NCBI GenBank assembly: GCA_031292525.1
Contig: JARLGY010000050.1
Location: 1-64,000, forward strand
DNA from: Flavipsychrobacter sp.
GTDB lineage: Bacteria > Bacteroidota > Bacteroidia > Chitinophagales > Chitinophagaceae
Direction of reading: 5' to 3'
Length of the DNA: 64,000 nt
Part shown: positions 44,693 through 54,975 of the stretch, in pieces
How the letters are laid out: each line of letters begins with the position of its first letter
Numbering within the stretch: the first letter of the stretch is position 1
Program-made: the position numbers and the translations under genes
The notes under the pieces: generated by a model
What the model saw: the letters and a program-made list of their open reading frames with translations, nothing else
The model's database searches: none
What the model was told of the DNA's origin: nothing

Positions 44693-45718
44693 CTAGGGGT
44701 TGTATTCCCAAAGTTCGTTAGTTACGTTGCTCTTGGTTCTATGGTAGCTTACGCCTCCCGTAAATCCAAATCCTAAATATGCTTTTTGCCCTATTCCAAA
44801 ACAAATAATTAGATCTGGATTAAGTCCGGGGAAATCATTAATACGCGACCATTTATCATTTACAGGATCGTATTGCATTAGTTCTCCATTTAGAAAATAA
44901 ACATAGCCCATATTGTTGCATGAGTATGCTATCCCTACAGCACCATTTGATTTTGATGGATAAACCGACAATCCGTGCCAGATGTTACTGTCTGTATTAT
45001 ATTTATAAAATGAATTTGTATTGGTCCCATATTCACTACCTCCTAGGATATATCCGTTGTTGTTTATACTAAATGCATTTCGATTATTCAAAGTATAACC
45101 AGGGTAGTATGATTTTTGTGTCCATAGGTCTTTAGTCTGGTCGTACTCATATAATGTGTCATCGATATGATCGAGTATTCCGGATGTGCCATAACTGAAG
45201 CCGCATATATAAGCTTTGGAGCCTATGGTGAAAGTAGCCGGCAGGTAAATCGTATCTTTTTTAGGGAATGTGGCTTTTTGCATCCAATTATCTGTAGTTG
45301 GGTCGTATTCCCACAACTTATTATCAATAAGGGAATATCCTTTATTCCCAATGGAAAAGGTCCCCAAGCCCCATCCTGCGCCGTAAGTTGGATTTTTGAG
45401 CGGATAAAAAGTATTTGTCGAGGCATCGTATTTCCAAAAACTCGTTGGCAAAACAGGAACTGTATAATCAGAGAAACCAGCAGATCCAACTCCAAAATAA
45501 CTGTAGTCGCCAACCGTGAAATAAAAGCTCACATAACAATTGTGATTAAAAAAATCACCCATTTTCCTCCAGCCACCATGCACAATTGGGGCAGGAGTAG
45601 CGGTGTATACTAAGGGTTCATTTAGGGGAACGTTTGTTGTTTTCTTACATGCCGCAATACAGAATGTCATGGCACATGCAGCTCCTATTAGGATTAGATT
45701 GGACTTAAAAAATTTCAC
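44693..45718 (-). CDS. Kelch-repeat lipoprotein
   Basis: The 341-residue protein starts at GTG 45718, giving a clean lipoprotein signal (VKFFKSNLILIGAACAMTFCIAAC); a TTG 11 codons upstream is also open. Five or six kelch-type units of about 50 residues follow, with recurring W.YD..T..W/Y pattern (FWKYDASTNTFYPL, LWEYDPTTDNWMQKATFP, LYEYDQTKDLWTQKSYYPG, FYKYNTDSNIWHGL, LMQYDPVNDKWSRINDFPG), forming a beta-propeller. Probable surface binding protein; ligand unknown. It ends 6 bp from the convergent kinase gene. Confidence 0.88.
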   Translation of the reverse strand: MKFFKSNLILIGAACAMTFCIAACKKTTNVPLNEPLVYTATPAPIVHGGWRKMGDFFNHNCYVSFYFTVGDYSYFGVGSAGFSDYTVPVLPTSFWKYDASTNTFYPLKNPTYGAGWGLGTFSIGNKGYSLIDNKLWEYDPTTDNWMQKATFPKKDTIYLPATFTIGSKAYICGFSYGTSGILDHIDDTLYEYDQTKDLWTQKSYYPGYTLNNRNAFSINNNGYILGGSEYGTNTNSFYKYNTDSNIWHGLSVYPSKSNGAVGIAYSCNNMGYVYFLNGELMQYDPVNDKWSRINDFPGLNPDLIICFGIGQKAYLGFGFTGGVSYHRTKSNVTNELWEYNP

Positions 45719-45766
45719 GGTAGGGTTATCGTTTACAGGTATAAACCTCAAATATACAAATAAAAA

Positions 45767-45790
45767 AACCGCTTCATTTCTGAAGCGGTT
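45767..45790 (-). terminator. Rho-independent terminator of ahcY
   Basis: A 10-bp stem AACCGCTTCA / TGAAGCGGTT with loop TTTC. On the minus strand it lies 25 nt after the ahcY stop and is followed by seven T residues. It is immediately upstream of the kelch gene start. Confidence 0.9.
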
Positions 45791-45814
45791 GTACTGTAAA
45801 TATATTTTGTACTA

Positions 45815-47143
45815 CTAGTAGCGGTATAGATCAGTTTTGTAAGGACCGTGCTGAGGAATACCCAGGTAAGCTGATTGTGCATCTGTAAGTTCATCCAGTA
45901 CTACACCTATTTTAGCAAGGTGCAGGCGGGCTACTTTTTCATCCAGGTGCTTAGGCAGTACATAAACTTTGTTTTCGTACTTGTCGCTGTGCAGCCACAG
46001 TTCTATTTGTGCCAGTGTCTGGTTGCTGAAAGAGTTGCTCATTACAAAGCTAGGGTGGCCTGTAGCGCAACCCAGGTTTACCAGGCGGCCTTCTGCCAGT
46101 ACTATTACTTGTTTGTCTTCTATTGTGTAAAGATCAACCTGTGGTTTAATAGTATCCTTAGTGTGGCCATAGCTCTTGTTCAACCAGGCCATATCAATTT
46201 CAATATCAAAGTGGCCTATGTTACAAACAATAGCCTTGTCTTTCATCAGGCGGAAGTGCGCTTCAGTGATCAGATCGCGGCAACCTGAAGCGGTAACAAT
46301 AATGTCTGCTTCTTTTACTGCGTCTATCATTTTCTTCACTTCAAAACCGTCCATCGCTGCTTGTAATGCGCATATAGGATCGATCTCTGTAACTATAACA
46401 CGGGCACCGGCACCACGCAGACTTTCTGCAGAGCCTTTACCTACGTCACCATAGCCACCTACTACCGCAACCTTACCAGCCATCATTACATCTGTAGCAC
46501 GGCGTATAGAGTCAACCAGGCTTTCTTTGCAACCATACTTGTTATCAAATTTAGATTTGGTAACAGAGTCGTTTACATTGATAGCAGGGATAGGCAATGT
46601 GCCTTTTTCCATCCTTTCGTACAGGCGGTGAACACCGGTAGTGGTTTCTTCGCTGAGGCCTTTTATGTGTTGTATCAGTTCGGTATAAGTATCAAATACT
46701 ATATTGGTCAGGTCACCACCATCATCCAATATCATGTTCAGCGGGCGATCTTCGCTGCCAAAGAACAATGTTTGCTCAATGCACCAGTCAGCTTCTTCCT
46801 GAGACTGTCCTTTCCATGCAAATACACCAATGCCTGCTGCTGCAATTGCTGCTGCTGCATGGTCTTGTGTTGAAAATATGTTGCAAGAGCTCCAGCGTAC
46901 TTCAGCACCCAATGCTATCAGTGTTTCTATCAGTACGGCAGTCTGTATGGTCATGTGCAGGCAACCTGCTATACGTGCACCTTTAAGTGGTTGTGAAGGG
47001 CCATATTCAGCACGAATGGACATTAGTCCCGGCATTTCCGCTTCAGCTAAAGTAATTTCTTTACGTCCCCATGCAGCAAGGCTAATGTCTTTTACTTTGT
47101 AGGGCAGGTTCAAATCAATGTTAGAACGAGTCATCGTGCTCAT
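45815..47143 (-). CDS. ahcY: Adenosylhomocysteinase
   Basis: AhcY splits S-adenosylhomocysteine to adenosine and homocysteine, keeping the methylation cycle running. The 442-residue protein is full length, with the substrate region [16 protein letters not shown], the NAD-binding motif [41 protein letters not shown] and the C-terminal YKTDLYRY. Its own terminator follows. No SAH or SAM riboswitch was recognised in the 107 bp before the start. Confidence 0.97.
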   Translation of the reverse strand: MSTMTRSNIDLNLPYKVKDISLAAWGRKEITLAEAEMPGLMSIRAEYGPSQPLKGARIAGCLHMTIQTAVLIETLIALGAEVRWSSCNIFSTQDHAAAAIAAAGIGVFAWKGQSQEEADWCIEQTLFFGSEDRPLNMILDDGGDLTNIVFDTYTELIQHIKGLSEETTTGVHRLYERMEKGTLPIPAINVNDSVTKSKFDNKYGCKESLVDSIRRATDVMMAGKVAVVGGYGDVGKGSAESLRGAGARVIVTEIDPICALQAAMDGFEVKKMIDAVKEADIIVTASGCRDLITEAHFRLMKDKAIVCNIGHFDIEIDMAWLNKSYGHTKDTIKPQVDLYTIEDKQVIVLAEGRLVNLGCATGHPSFVMSNSFSNQTLAQIELWLHSDKYENKVYVLPKHLDEKVARLHLAKIGVVLDELTDAQSAYLGIPQHGPYKTDLYRY

Positions 47144-47249
47144 AAATGGTTATTAAAAAATTTTTACAAAATTAAGAAAAATAATTATGGTTAAATCGCA
47201 TGTAACCCTGTTAACATAAGTTTTACAGCCTATCAACAAATTACTATGC

Positions 47250-48128
47250 TTAAAGGTTGTTGTTGAAGTCGCTTATTTTTGCAAAAGTCTCTTCGCTTAC
47301 AGGTACTAATGGTAACCGGAGCTTGTTTTGACCTATGTTGAGTAGCTTTAATGCGGCCTTAACGCCTGCCGGATTTCCTTCTGCAAAGAGGAGGCCTATG
47401 CCCGGGAGTAGCTTATATAAAAGTTTGCGCGCAGCGGCGTAGTCATTTTCCAATGCAGAACCCACCATTTGTGTAAAATCGGCCGTATAGCAATTTGCAG
47501 CTACGGATATAACCCCTTCTATACCTATGGCTATCTGTGATACAATGAGGTCATCATCGCCGGAGAGTACAGCAAAATGTTCTGGCTTGCCTTTCACCAG
47601 TTCCATACACTGGGGCAGGCTACCGCTGGCTTCTTTTATAGCTACAATGTTACCGTACTCATTTGCAAGGCGTAGGGCGGTGGCCGGTGCTAAGTTGCTG
47701 GCTGTGCGGCCTGGTACGTTATATAGTATTATGGGTTTATCGGTTGCTTCAGCTATGGCTTTAAAATGCTGGTACATGCCTTCTTGCGTAGGCTTGCTGT
47801 AATAAGGCGCCACGCTTAAAATGCCATCAACTCCCTGCAGGTCGTCGTTTTTCAACTGGTGTACTATCTCAGCAGTATTGTTGCCACCTATACCACACAC
47901 CACAGGCACACGGCCTGCATTCTGTGCAATGATGAATGCAAGTATCTTCTTTTTTTCGTCGGCAGAGAGGGTAGGGGTTTCAGCAGTTGTACCCAATGCA
48001 ACCAGGTAATTTACCTTATTGGCAATCACATGGTTCACCAGTTTGCCTAAAGAGGCGAAGTCTATTGTATTATCATTATTGAACGGCGTAACGAGTGCTA
48101 CGCCGGTACCGCTAAATTTGTGTGACAT
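47250..48128 (-). CDS. dapA: 4-hydroxy-tetrahydrodipicolinate synthase
   Basis: DapA condenses pyruvate and aspartate semialdehyde in lysine and peptidoglycan synthesis. The 292-residue TIM barrel has ALGTTAETPTL (45-55), Y136 in IILYNVPGR and the Schiff-base lysine K165 in VAIKEASG. GVISVAANC is also typical. It lies 15 bp downstream of accA on the minus strand, so they may share a transcript. Confidence 0.96.
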   Translation of the reverse strand: MSHKFSGTGVALVTPFNNDNTIDFASLGKLVNHVIANKVNYLVALGTTAETPTLSADEKKKILAFIIAQNAGRVPVVCGIGGNNTAEIVHQLKNDDLQGVDGILSVAPYYSKPTQEGMYQHFKAIAEATDKPIILYNVPGRTASNLAPATALRLANEYGNIVAIKEASGSLPQCMELVKGKPEHFAVLSGDDDLIVSQIAIGIEGVISVAANCYTADFTQMVGSALENDYAAARKLLYKLLPGIGLLFAEGNPAGVKAALKLLNIGQNKLRLPLVPVSEETFAKISDFNNNL

Positions 48129-48143
48129 TGGATACGTAACTTT

Positions 48144-49127
48144 TTATGCGCTTTGTTCTGTTTTTTCCTCTTCTTCTATCTCATCGTAAAAGCCCATTTT
48201 TGAGAATTTTTCGATGCGTTGGGTGATGCGTGTTTCTGCATCAAATTTATAAAGGTCTTGTATTGTGGATATAAGAAATTCTTTTATGATCGCAGCCATT
48301 GCTTCAGGGTTGGCATGAGCGCCACCCAAAGGTTCAGGGATTACTCCATCTACCAGGCCGAACTGGTTCATGTCTTCGGAGGTAAGTCTTAATTGTTCGG
48401 CAGCTTTTTCTTTAAAGCTCCAGCTCCTCCATAATATAGATGAGCAGGATTCAGGAGATATAACTGTGTACCAGGTATTTTCAAGCATCATTACTTTATC
48501 GCCGATACCTATACCGAGTGCACCGCCCGATGCACCTTCACCTATCACTATGCATATAACGGGAACCTTCAGGTTCACCATTTCGAACAGGTTACGGGCT
48601 ATTGCCTCGGCCTGGCCGCGCTCTTCTGCTTCAAGTCCCGGATATGCGCCTGGGGTATCTATAAACGTGATTATTGGCCGATTGAATTTTTCGGCTATTT
48701 TCATCAGGCGTAGCGCTTTGCGGTATCCTTCGGGGTTGGCCATACCAAAGTTACGCATTTGGCGCATTTTAGTATTAACACCTTTCTGGTGGCCCAGCAC
48801 CATTACTGGCATACCGTCCAGTTCTGCCATACCGCCTACAATGGCTTTGTCGTCCTTTACCTGCCTATCGCCATAGAGTTCAGTAAAATTTGAAAATACC
48901 TTCTCTATATAATATAGTGTGTAGGGCCTGTCTGGGTGACGGCTAAGTTGTACACGCTGCCATGGGGTAAGATGTGTGTATATCCTGGCCTTTGTTTCGT
49001 CAATAGATAACTCAAGTTCACTGATGCTTTTAGTAACATCAACCTGATTTTTAGCCGACATTTCTTTTAATTTACTGATCTGCGCATACAGGTCTTCAAG
49101 CGGCTTTTCAAAATCAAGAAATTGCAT
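48144..49127 (-). CDS. accA: Acetyl-CoA carboxylase carboxyltransferase subunit alpha
   Basis: AccA, with AccD, moves the carboxyl from biotin to acetyl-CoA in fatty acid synthesis. The 327-residue protein is normal length, with an N-terminal helical part ([15 protein letters not shown]), [15 protein letters not shown] and [17 protein letters not shown]. The CoA-site block [26 protein letters not shown] and [33 protein letters not shown] follow. AccD is not in the window. Confidence 0.97.
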   Translation of the reverse strand: MQFLDFEKPLEDLYAQISKLKEMSAKNQVDVTKSISELELSIDETKARIYTHLTPWQRVQLSRHPDRPYTLYYIEKVFSNFTELYGDRQVKDDKAIVGGMAELDGMPVMVLGHQKGVNTKMRQMRNFGMANPEGYRKALRLMKIAEKFNRPIITFIDTPGAYPGLEAEERGQAEAIARNLFEMVNLKVPVICIVIGEGASGGALGIGIGDKVMMLENTWYTVISPESCSSILWRSWSFKEKAAEQLRLTSEDMNQFGLVDGVIPEPLGGAHANPEAMAAIIKEFLISTIQDLYKFDAETRITQRIEKFSKMGFYDEIEEEEKTEQSA

Positions 49128-49217
49128 AGAAAGTTTTATGAGGCTGTAAAAATACTATAAACATAGCGTAAACAGACAAAAGCTAAACAACTGTAATGTA
49201 TAAAAATGCGTTCAGTG

Positions 49218-50366
49218 TTATTGCCAGGTACTTTTGAGTGGATCATAGCCACGAACAGAAAAAGTGTTTTTATGCTTTCCACTGTTATTATCGTAGCTGC
49301 CTATTTTGGTATATATAGCCACTACACCACCTGATGAAGGTAAATTGCCGGGGGCAAAACCAGGACGGAATACCTTTATCATAGCTACATCTGACGGGTT
49401 TACACTAAGTGGTATATCTGTATCTACCAAAAATTCATTTATATAAACAGCTACGTCGTTATTGCGCCACATGAGTTCTTGCACACCTGTGGTGGGGTTC
49501 ATTTGAGACTGTATGCCCGGTACGTGCTCCATCAGGAAGGTATTGATATCAATAGACCGGCTGATATCGTCATTTGTAAGCCCGTCAAACGTAATGTCAT
49601 CAATACCTGTAAATAGGGGACTGACATGTTCGCGTGCAAAATCCTCTATCACCTTACGTTTAGCAGTTACTACAACTTCTGGCAACAGATATTTGCTCAT
49701 CTTCGCTTTTTCATCAAATTGATAGTCTTGCTCCTTTATGGCAGTAAACTTGCTTTTTGCAAAGGTATCTTGCGGGCCAATGTATATGAATTTTGTTATT
49801 TTGGCTGCTGGCACAAATGAGGAATCTAGAGAAGTAACGGCATCTATCCACAATTCGCCATTATTTTTGCGCAGAGAGGGAGAAAACATAAACAATGCAG
49901 TATCCTGAAACAATAGGTTGCGTATTGCAAATGATTTTCTTTTTGTAAGGGGGGCTTTATCTATTATGTTCTTCTTTCCTTTATACAGAACCATGTAATT
50001 GAGGAAGGAGTCTTTGCGGGCATAATCCCTTACTACGCCCTTAATATTGAAAAAGTCTTTTTGCAACAAGAAATTGAAAGCATATTTGCCGTCAGGTATA
50101 TCGTTGCCGATAGTCAACGTGCCCTCTGCATATCCATTTATAAGCGGGTACCTGTATTGCCACGTTTGCCCGGTTTGCATATTCTCTATCCACAATTGAA
50201 CAGTAATAGCGTTTTCTGCGCGCGTATAATGTTTTAAATCGCATTGCCATTGCACCAGGTCGCCTTGCAGGAAACTGGTTTTATTGATACTGATATTAAG
50301 GCTATCGGCAGCAAAGCACCCACCGCATATAAGCAATGTAAAAATAACAAGGGTAATTTTTTTCAT
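49218..50366 (-). CDS. Exported protein with stand-alone TonB-receptor plug domain
   Basis: The 382-residue protein has a signal peptide (1-19, ICGGCFA). An N-terminal beta-sandwich region resembles the MG2-type domains of Bacteroidota surface proteins (ISINKTSFLQGDLVQWQCDL, IENMQTGQTWQYRYPL). The C-terminal ~150 residues are a TonB-dependent receptor plug: YLLPEVVVTAKRK, DINTFLMEHVPGIQ, VAVYINEFLVDTDIPLSVNPSDVAMIKVFRPGFAPGNLPSSGGVVAIYTK. No beta-barrel follows, as the gene ends 25 residues later. It is 43 bp downstream of the GH28 gene on the same strand, so it is probably part of the pectin locus. A plug without a barrel is unusual as a transporter; it may act as a surface-protein anchor or partner. 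Confidence 0.8.
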   Translation of the reverse strand: MKKITLVIFTLLICGGCFAADSLNISINKTSFLQGDLVQWQCDLKHYTRAENAITVQLWIENMQTGQTWQYRYPLINGYAEGTLTIGNDIPDGKYAFNFLLQKDFFNIKGVVRDYARKDSFLNYMVLYKGKKNIIDKAPLTKRKSFAIRNLLFQDTALFMFSPSLRKNNGELWIDAVTSLDSSFVPAAKITKFIYIGPQDTFAKSKFTAIKEQDYQFDEKAKMSKYLLPEVVVTAKRKVIEDFAREHVSPLFTGIDDITFDGLTNDDISRSIDINTFLMEHVPGIQSQMNPTTGVQELMWRNNDVAVYINEFLVDTDIPLSVNPSDVAMIKVFRPGFAPGNLPSSGGVVAIYTKIGSYDNNSGKHKNTFSVRGYDPLKSTWQ

Positions 50367-50409
50367 TATGTACTGATGAAAAAGTGTGTTAAGTGACCAG
50401 TAAAGTGCG

Positions 50410-51891
50410 TTAATACTTTTTGACTCCGTTTGGCGTACTTAGTTTAACAGACTTGAAATTTATTTCTGAAGTATTTCTATTCTCATATCCTTCATCGGCA
50501 GAAATATTTACATTTTCAAAGTTGATCTTTGTAATGGGCATTTCTGGGAGGCCCGTAATTGATATGGCTTTTTTGGCCCCCAGGCAAGTTATGTTGCTGA
50601 TGTAGAATTCTGTGAATTGTGGGATCTTATCATTAGCATTTTCATCATCGCCCTTTGTTTTTCCTGCCGGCATATCTTCATATTGTGTTTCAAAAACAAC
50701 CGCTTCGCCCTTTATATCTTTCATTTTGATGTTGGTGATATAAATGTTTTTAACAAGGCCACCTCTTCCTGGATTACTTTTAACTCTTATGCCTGCATCT
50801 GTGCCAGTAAAGTTACAGTCGTCCACAAAAATATCTTGCATACCACCATCGGTATTGCTTCCAATTACAAATCCGCCGTGGGCACGCAACACTGTATTGC
50901 CAGCTATAAGTATGTTTTGAGTTACAGGTCCACTTTCTCCTTTTTTAGTTGATGCTTTCATGCATATACCATCATCACCTGCATTTACTGTGCATTTATA
51001 GATCACCACATTTTTACAAGCGCTAATGTCTATACCATCACCATTTTGCGCCCACCAATCGTTGTAGATATTTACACTCCGCATGGTAAGGTTGGTGCAA
51101 GAGTTAGGATAAAAAACAAACTTAGGAGAGTTGCGAATAGTAACTCCTTCCAGCAGAACGTTATTACAATTAACGAAGAACACCATGTACGGACGATTGA
51201 AATCGCGTGCAGGCAGGTAAGCCTCCGGACCCGGTTTCCCGCCTTCTTTTTTTAGTTTTTTCATGTAGGCTTCACCATCTATTGCTTCTCTTGATGGCCA
51301 CCATATCTTCCCGTCATCGCTTACTACACCGCCTGATGCACGTAGCCTGTTCCATTCATCAGAAGAGACTTTCTGTTTCTTTACCGGACGCCAGCTGTCA
51401 CCAGCGCCATCTATTTTTCCTGCGCCAGTTATTGCAATGTTTTGAAGATCGTACCCATATATTGGAGATGCCGGTACATATGAAGTGCTGGTATTGGATG
51501 CTTTTACAATAGGGTATTGGGTATGGTCTTTGGTGAACTGTATCAATGCATCCTGTTCTACTACAAGGTTTACGTTACTTTGCATTTGTATAGGTCCTGT
51601 TAACCATGTGCCTGCCGGTACTATCACCTTGCCACCGCCAGCATTTGAGCAAGCAGTTATTGCGTCTGCAAAGGCTTTGGTATTAAGTGTCTGGTTATCG
51701 GCTACGGCTCCGTAATCTTTTATATTAAATGATTTATCGGCAAATAAAGGCTCGGTAACTACAGGCATTTTAAAAGGGCACTGGCTGTAATAATAAGCCA
51801 GGTCTTTTACCTGGGCTGTTGTTATTGTTGTAAAGGATAAAACAAAACATGCGCATATCAAGCCCATGCCATATAACTGCCTGCGTATCAT
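50410..51891 (-). CDS. Exported GH28 polygalacturonase-like glycoside hydrolase
   Basis: The 493-residue protein has a signal peptide (about 1-27, ITTAQ); ATG 51891 is chosen because it gives a normal signal, though an ATG 17 codons upstream is open. A right-handed beta-helix follows with all GH28 motifs: N283-G-D285 (QNGDGIDIS), D306-D307 (GDDGIC), H338 (RAHGGFVIGSN) and R369-V-K371. GH28 enzymes cleave polygalacturonan or rhamnogalacturonan by inversion. It is divergent from the rhamnogalacturonan acetylesterase gene and co-directional with the plug-domain gene. Confidence 0.93.
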   Translation of the reverse strand: MIRRQLYGMGLICACFVLSFTTITTAQVKDLAYYYSQCPFKMPVVTEPLFADKSFNIKDYGAVADNQTLNTKAFADAITACSNAGGGKVIVPAGTWLTGPIQMQSNVNLVVEQDALIQFTKDHTQYPIVKASNTSTSYVPASPIYGYDLQNIAITGAGKIDGAGDSWRPVKKQKVSSDEWNRLRASGGVVSDDGKIWWPSREAIDGEAYMKKLKKEGGKPGPEAYLPARDFNRPYMVFFVNCNNVLLEGVTIRNSPKFVFYPNSCTNLTMRSVNIYNDWWAQNGDGIDISACKNVVIYKCTVNAGDDGICMKASTKKGESGPVTQNILIAGNTVLRAHGGFVIGSNTDGGMQDIFVDDCNFTGTDAGIRVKSNPGRGGLVKNIYITNIKMKDIKGEAVVFETQYEDMPAGKTKGDDENANDKIPQFTEFYISNITCLGAKKAISITGLPEMPITKINFENVNISADEGYENRNTSEINFKSVKLSTPNGVKKY

Positions 51892-52033
51892 TATGGTTCT
51901 CTGTTTTTGTGTTGAATCAAAATTAATCAACTTGTGTGCCATATAATATGCAGTTTATGCAATCGTTCCCGGTGTTTACGCGTATAGGGAATTAAGAAAT
52001 GAGGTACTTTTAATTCAATAAAACAGATCAGCA

Positions 52034-52801
52034 ATGAAAATTTTTTCCCGCTACAAAATCACGGCGTTTGTCGTAGTTCTTTTAATGGCTTTCAATATGG
52101 ATAACAAGCGTATAACAGTATTTATGGCTGGCGACAGCACCATGTCTTTAAAGGAAACAAAAGCCTATCCCGAAACAGGTTGGGGTATGCCCTTTGCCTA
52201 TTTTTTTGATTCTTCAATTACAATTGTAAACAAAGCGAAGAACGGCCGCAGTACACGTACATTTATATCGGAGGGCTTGTGGGCTTCTATTATTGACAAT
52301 GTAAAACCAGGTGATTATGTGTTTATAGAATTTGGTCATAATGACGAATCGAAAGAGAAAACAGATCGCTATACTACCCCTGAAGAATATAAGGCCAATT
52401 TGACAAGATTTGTGACGGAAACGAGAAACAAAAAGGGCTTGCCCATATTGCTTACGCCTGTAAGCCGTCGCAAGTTTGACGCTAGCGGTACCGCCCTTGA
52501 AACTCACGAGATATACTCGCCACTTGTAAGAGAAGTAGCTAAGGAACAGAATGTACCACTAATAGATCTTGATGAAAAAAGTAAAGAATTATTAGGGCAG
52601 ATGGGACCTGAAAATTCTAAGTTATTGTTCAATAAGCTAGCACCCGGTGAACACCCCAACTACCCTGAGGGCGTTGATGATAATACACATTTTAATGAGC
52701 TTGGTGCTCGTAAGATGGCTGAATTAGTACTACAATCGATGAAGGATATGAAGATAGAATTGGCTACTCACCTGACTGCAGGTAGAAAAGGGGCGAAATA
52801 G
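52034..52801 (+). CDS. Rhamnogalacturonan acetylesterase (SGNH hydrolase)
   Basis: The 255-residue protein of the CE12-like group removes acetyl groups from rhamnogalacturonan backbones. It has S35 (FMAGDSTMS), the NGRSTRTF block, N101 (EFGHNDE) and D214-N-T-H217 (VDDNTHFNELG), the four SGNH landmarks. A short N-terminal hydrophobic stretch (about 8-21) may be a signal or anchor. Its TAG stop overlaps the GTG start of the next esterase by one base. Confidence 0.92.
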   Translation: MKIFSRYKITAFVVVLLMAFNMDNKRITVFMAGDSTMSLKETKAYPETGWGMPFAYFFDSSITIVNKAKNGRSTRTFISEGLWASIIDNVKPGDYVFIEFGHNDESKEKTDRYTTPEEYKANLTRFVTETRNKKGLPILLTPVSRRKFDASGTALETHEIYSPLVREVAKEQNVPLIDLDEKSKELLGQMGPENSKLLFNKLAPGEHPNYPEGVDDNTHFNELGARKMAELVLQSMKDMKIELATHLTAGRKGAK

Positions 52802-53766
52802 TGAAGCGTACATTGATATTTGCTTTATTGCTTCTGGTCGGTTCTGCGGCAGGTGCACAAGTAACGAGCGATACATCCTTTACTGTTTACAGTGCGTTTG
52901 TGAAAGCGCATAAAAAACAACCGTTTATCAGCATAGTGTATCCGTCTTTGCCGCGCCATATTATTGCAGATACAGGGAAGATCTATTGTACATTCACTGG
53001 TCGTTCCCTGCATGCAGATGTGTTTTATCCGCCTAAGCTGAGACATAAGACGAGGCCCGGAATATTATTGATACATGGGGGCGGATGGCGGTCAGGATCA
53101 CGCGACCAGCAAGTGCCCATGGCGCAGCAATTAGCTGCGCGAGGCTATGTGGCCATCACGGTTGAATATCGCTTATCGCCTGAAGCAAAATATCCTGCTG
53201 CTGTTTACGATCTGAAAAGTGCTATTCGATGGACGAGATTACACGCTGTAGATTATGGGATCGATAAGGACAAAATCGCAATTTTAGGATGTTCGGCTGG
53301 TGGGCAGCTAGCAGCCTTATTAGGTACCACAAATGGCGTAGTCACGTTTGAAGGTGATGAATGTAATAAGAGTGAAGAGAGCACTGTAAATGCTATTGTG
53401 GATATAGATGGTATATTAGCTTTTACACATCCTGAATCGGGCGAGGGTGATGAAAGTAAAGGAGTATCTGCCGCTGCCTACTGGTTGGGGGCTACGCGGG
53501 CTGAAAATCCGCAACTGTGGGAAGATGCATCAGCATTAAGCCATCTTAATAAGAACAATCCACCCATATTATTTATAAACAGTGGAGTAGCACGTATGCA
53601 TGCTGGCAGGGATGATATGATACGTAGACTGGATACCTTTGATGTATATCATGAAGTGCATGTGTTTGCTGACGCGCCACATCCGTTCTGGTTATTTGAG
53701 CCATGGTTTACACCAACGGTGAAATACGTTTCTGATTTCCTGGGTAGCGTATTTGACCACGAGTAG
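52801..53766 (+). CDS. Exported alpha/beta-hydrolase (HGGG-type carbohydrate esterase)
   Basis: The 321-residue hydrolase has a signal peptide (1-20, GSAAGAQ). The oxyanion motif is HGGGW (92-96) and the nucleophile S165 lies in LGCSAGGQLAALLG. Late acid and base positions are probably in PILFINSGVARMH and FADAPHPFWLF. Relatives include BD-FAE-type acetyl or feruloyl esterases, so a side-chain esterase acting on pectin is likely. It starts with GTG overlapping the acetylesterase stop, so the two are coupled. It ends 11 bp from the convergent LacI gene. Confidence 0.9.
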   Translation: MKRTLIFALLLLVGSAAGAQVTSDTSFTVYSAFVKAHKKQPFISIVYPSLPRHIIADTGKIYCTFTGRSLHADVFYPPKLRHKTRPGILLIHGGGWRSGSRDQQVPMAQQLAARGYVAITVEYRLSPEAKYPAAVYDLKSAIRWTRLHAVDYGIDKDKIAILGCSAGGQLAALLGTTNGVVTFEGDECNKSEESTVNAIVDIDGILAFTHPESGEGDESKGVSAAAYWLGATRAENPQLWEDASALSHLNKNNPPILFINSGVARMHAGRDDMIRRLDTFDVYHEVHVFADAPHPFWLFEPWFTPTVKYVSDFLGSVFDHE

Positions 53767-53777
53767 GACTAGCTCTT

Positions 53778-54803
53778 TTACATGCTCGATTCCCGGATGA
53801 TCATGTTGGGAACAAGTACCATGTTCTCAAATTGTTTTATCGGTCTTTTGGCGCTTATAAGTTGCACCAGCAGTTCCGTTGCATTTGCTCCCATCTCAAA
53901 GGCTTGCTGCCTTATAACCGAAAGTGAGGGTTGCAAAAGTTCTGTAAGATCTAGGTTTGAATAGCCAATAAGACCAACGTCATTAGGTACACTAATGTTG
54001 TTTTTCTTAAAATAGCGCAAGCAGTTTGTGGTGAGTTTATCCGCGCAGGCAACAATGGCATCTGGCTTATTTTTTCCTTTCAATAATTCTTTCAGTACCG
54101 TTTCGGTTTCCTCATATATCAATCCACCATGTAGACAATACTTAATAAAATCCGGATTGTAAGGCAGCTTGCTATCTTCAAGTGCGGCTATATAGCCTGC
54201 AAGCCTTTCTTTTATAATAGACAGATATTCTGCATTGCCAAGGAACGCTATCTTTTTGTAGCCATTTTTTGCCAGGTGCATTGTTGCATTGTATGCACCC
54301 ATGTAGTTATCGGAGGTTACTTTATGGGTCTGTATATCTGCAACAATCCTGTCGAAAAATACTATAGGCATTCCTTTGTCACGCAGCTCTTTCAGATGAC
54401 TAAAGTCTGTAGTTTCAGAAGAAATAGAAATAATAATACCGTCCACTGACCGTGATGCGAGGTGTTTTACATTGATCACCTCACGCTCGTACGATTCATT
54501 GCTTTGGGTGATGATGACATTGTAACCAGCGTTGTATGCTACAGATTCTATTCCGTTAATAGCCTGTGAGAAAAAGCTGTTTGCAATTTCGCAAACTACC
54601 ACGCCAATAGACCTTGTTTTTCTTTCTTTAAGACCAAGAGCTATAGGGTTGGGCATATAGTTCATCTCTTCCGCATACTCAATTACTCTTTTTTTCGTCT
54701 TGGCACTTATTTCGTAACTGTCTCTTAATGCTCTTGATACAGTAGAAGTAGATAGATTTAATGCTTTGGCAATATCTTTAATAGTTACAGGCTCAAATTT
54801 CAT
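53778..54803 (-). CDS. LacI-family transcriptional regulator
   Basis: The 341-residue protein has an N-terminal helix-turn-helix (VTIKDIAKALNLSTSTVSRALRDSYEISAKTKKRVIEYAEEMNYMPN) and a periplasmic-binding-like ligand domain (IGVVVCEIANSFFSQAINGIE, DGIIISIS, GYKKIAFLG, DAIVACADK, DVGLIGYSNLDLTELLQPSLSVI). It sits inside the pectin locus and probably responds to an oligogalacturonide or derivative. Operator-like palindromes with a central CG lie upstream of susC, and a weaker GTTAA/TTAAC pair lies in its own leader (54848-54861). Confidence 0.94.
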   Translation of the reverse strand: MKFEPVTIKDIAKALNLSTSTVSRALRDSYEISAKTKKRVIEYAEEMNYMPNPIALGLKERKTRSIGVVVCEIANSFFSQAINGIESVAYNAGYNVIITQSNESYEREVINVKHLASRSVDGIIISISSETTDFSHLKELRDKGMPIVFFDRIVADIQTHKVTSDNYMGAYNATMHLAKNGYKKIAFLGNAEYLSIIKERLAGYIAALEDSKLPYNPDFIKYCLHGGLIYEETETVLKELLKGKNKPDAIVACADKLTTNCLRYFKKNNISVPNDVGLIGYSNLDLTELLQPSLSVIRQQAFEMGANATELLVQLISAKRPIKQFENMVLVPNMIIRESSM

Positions 54804-54975
54804 ATAGATATAATCTTAACGCTGTAATATTCCTTAGCGCATTTGGGGTTAACGTATTAACTATGACGTCTTAAATATACGCTGAAAAAGCGAGAAATAA
54901 AAACACTCAAGCATAGCATCTGCCTTGTTTCTGTAAGCTTTTAAGGCGAAATTCTTAAATAGTAACGTAGTAGAA

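Noticed and set aside
47144-47249. SAM/SAH riboswitch upstream of ahcY
   Set aside because: The short AT-rich leader holds no recognisable aptamer core.
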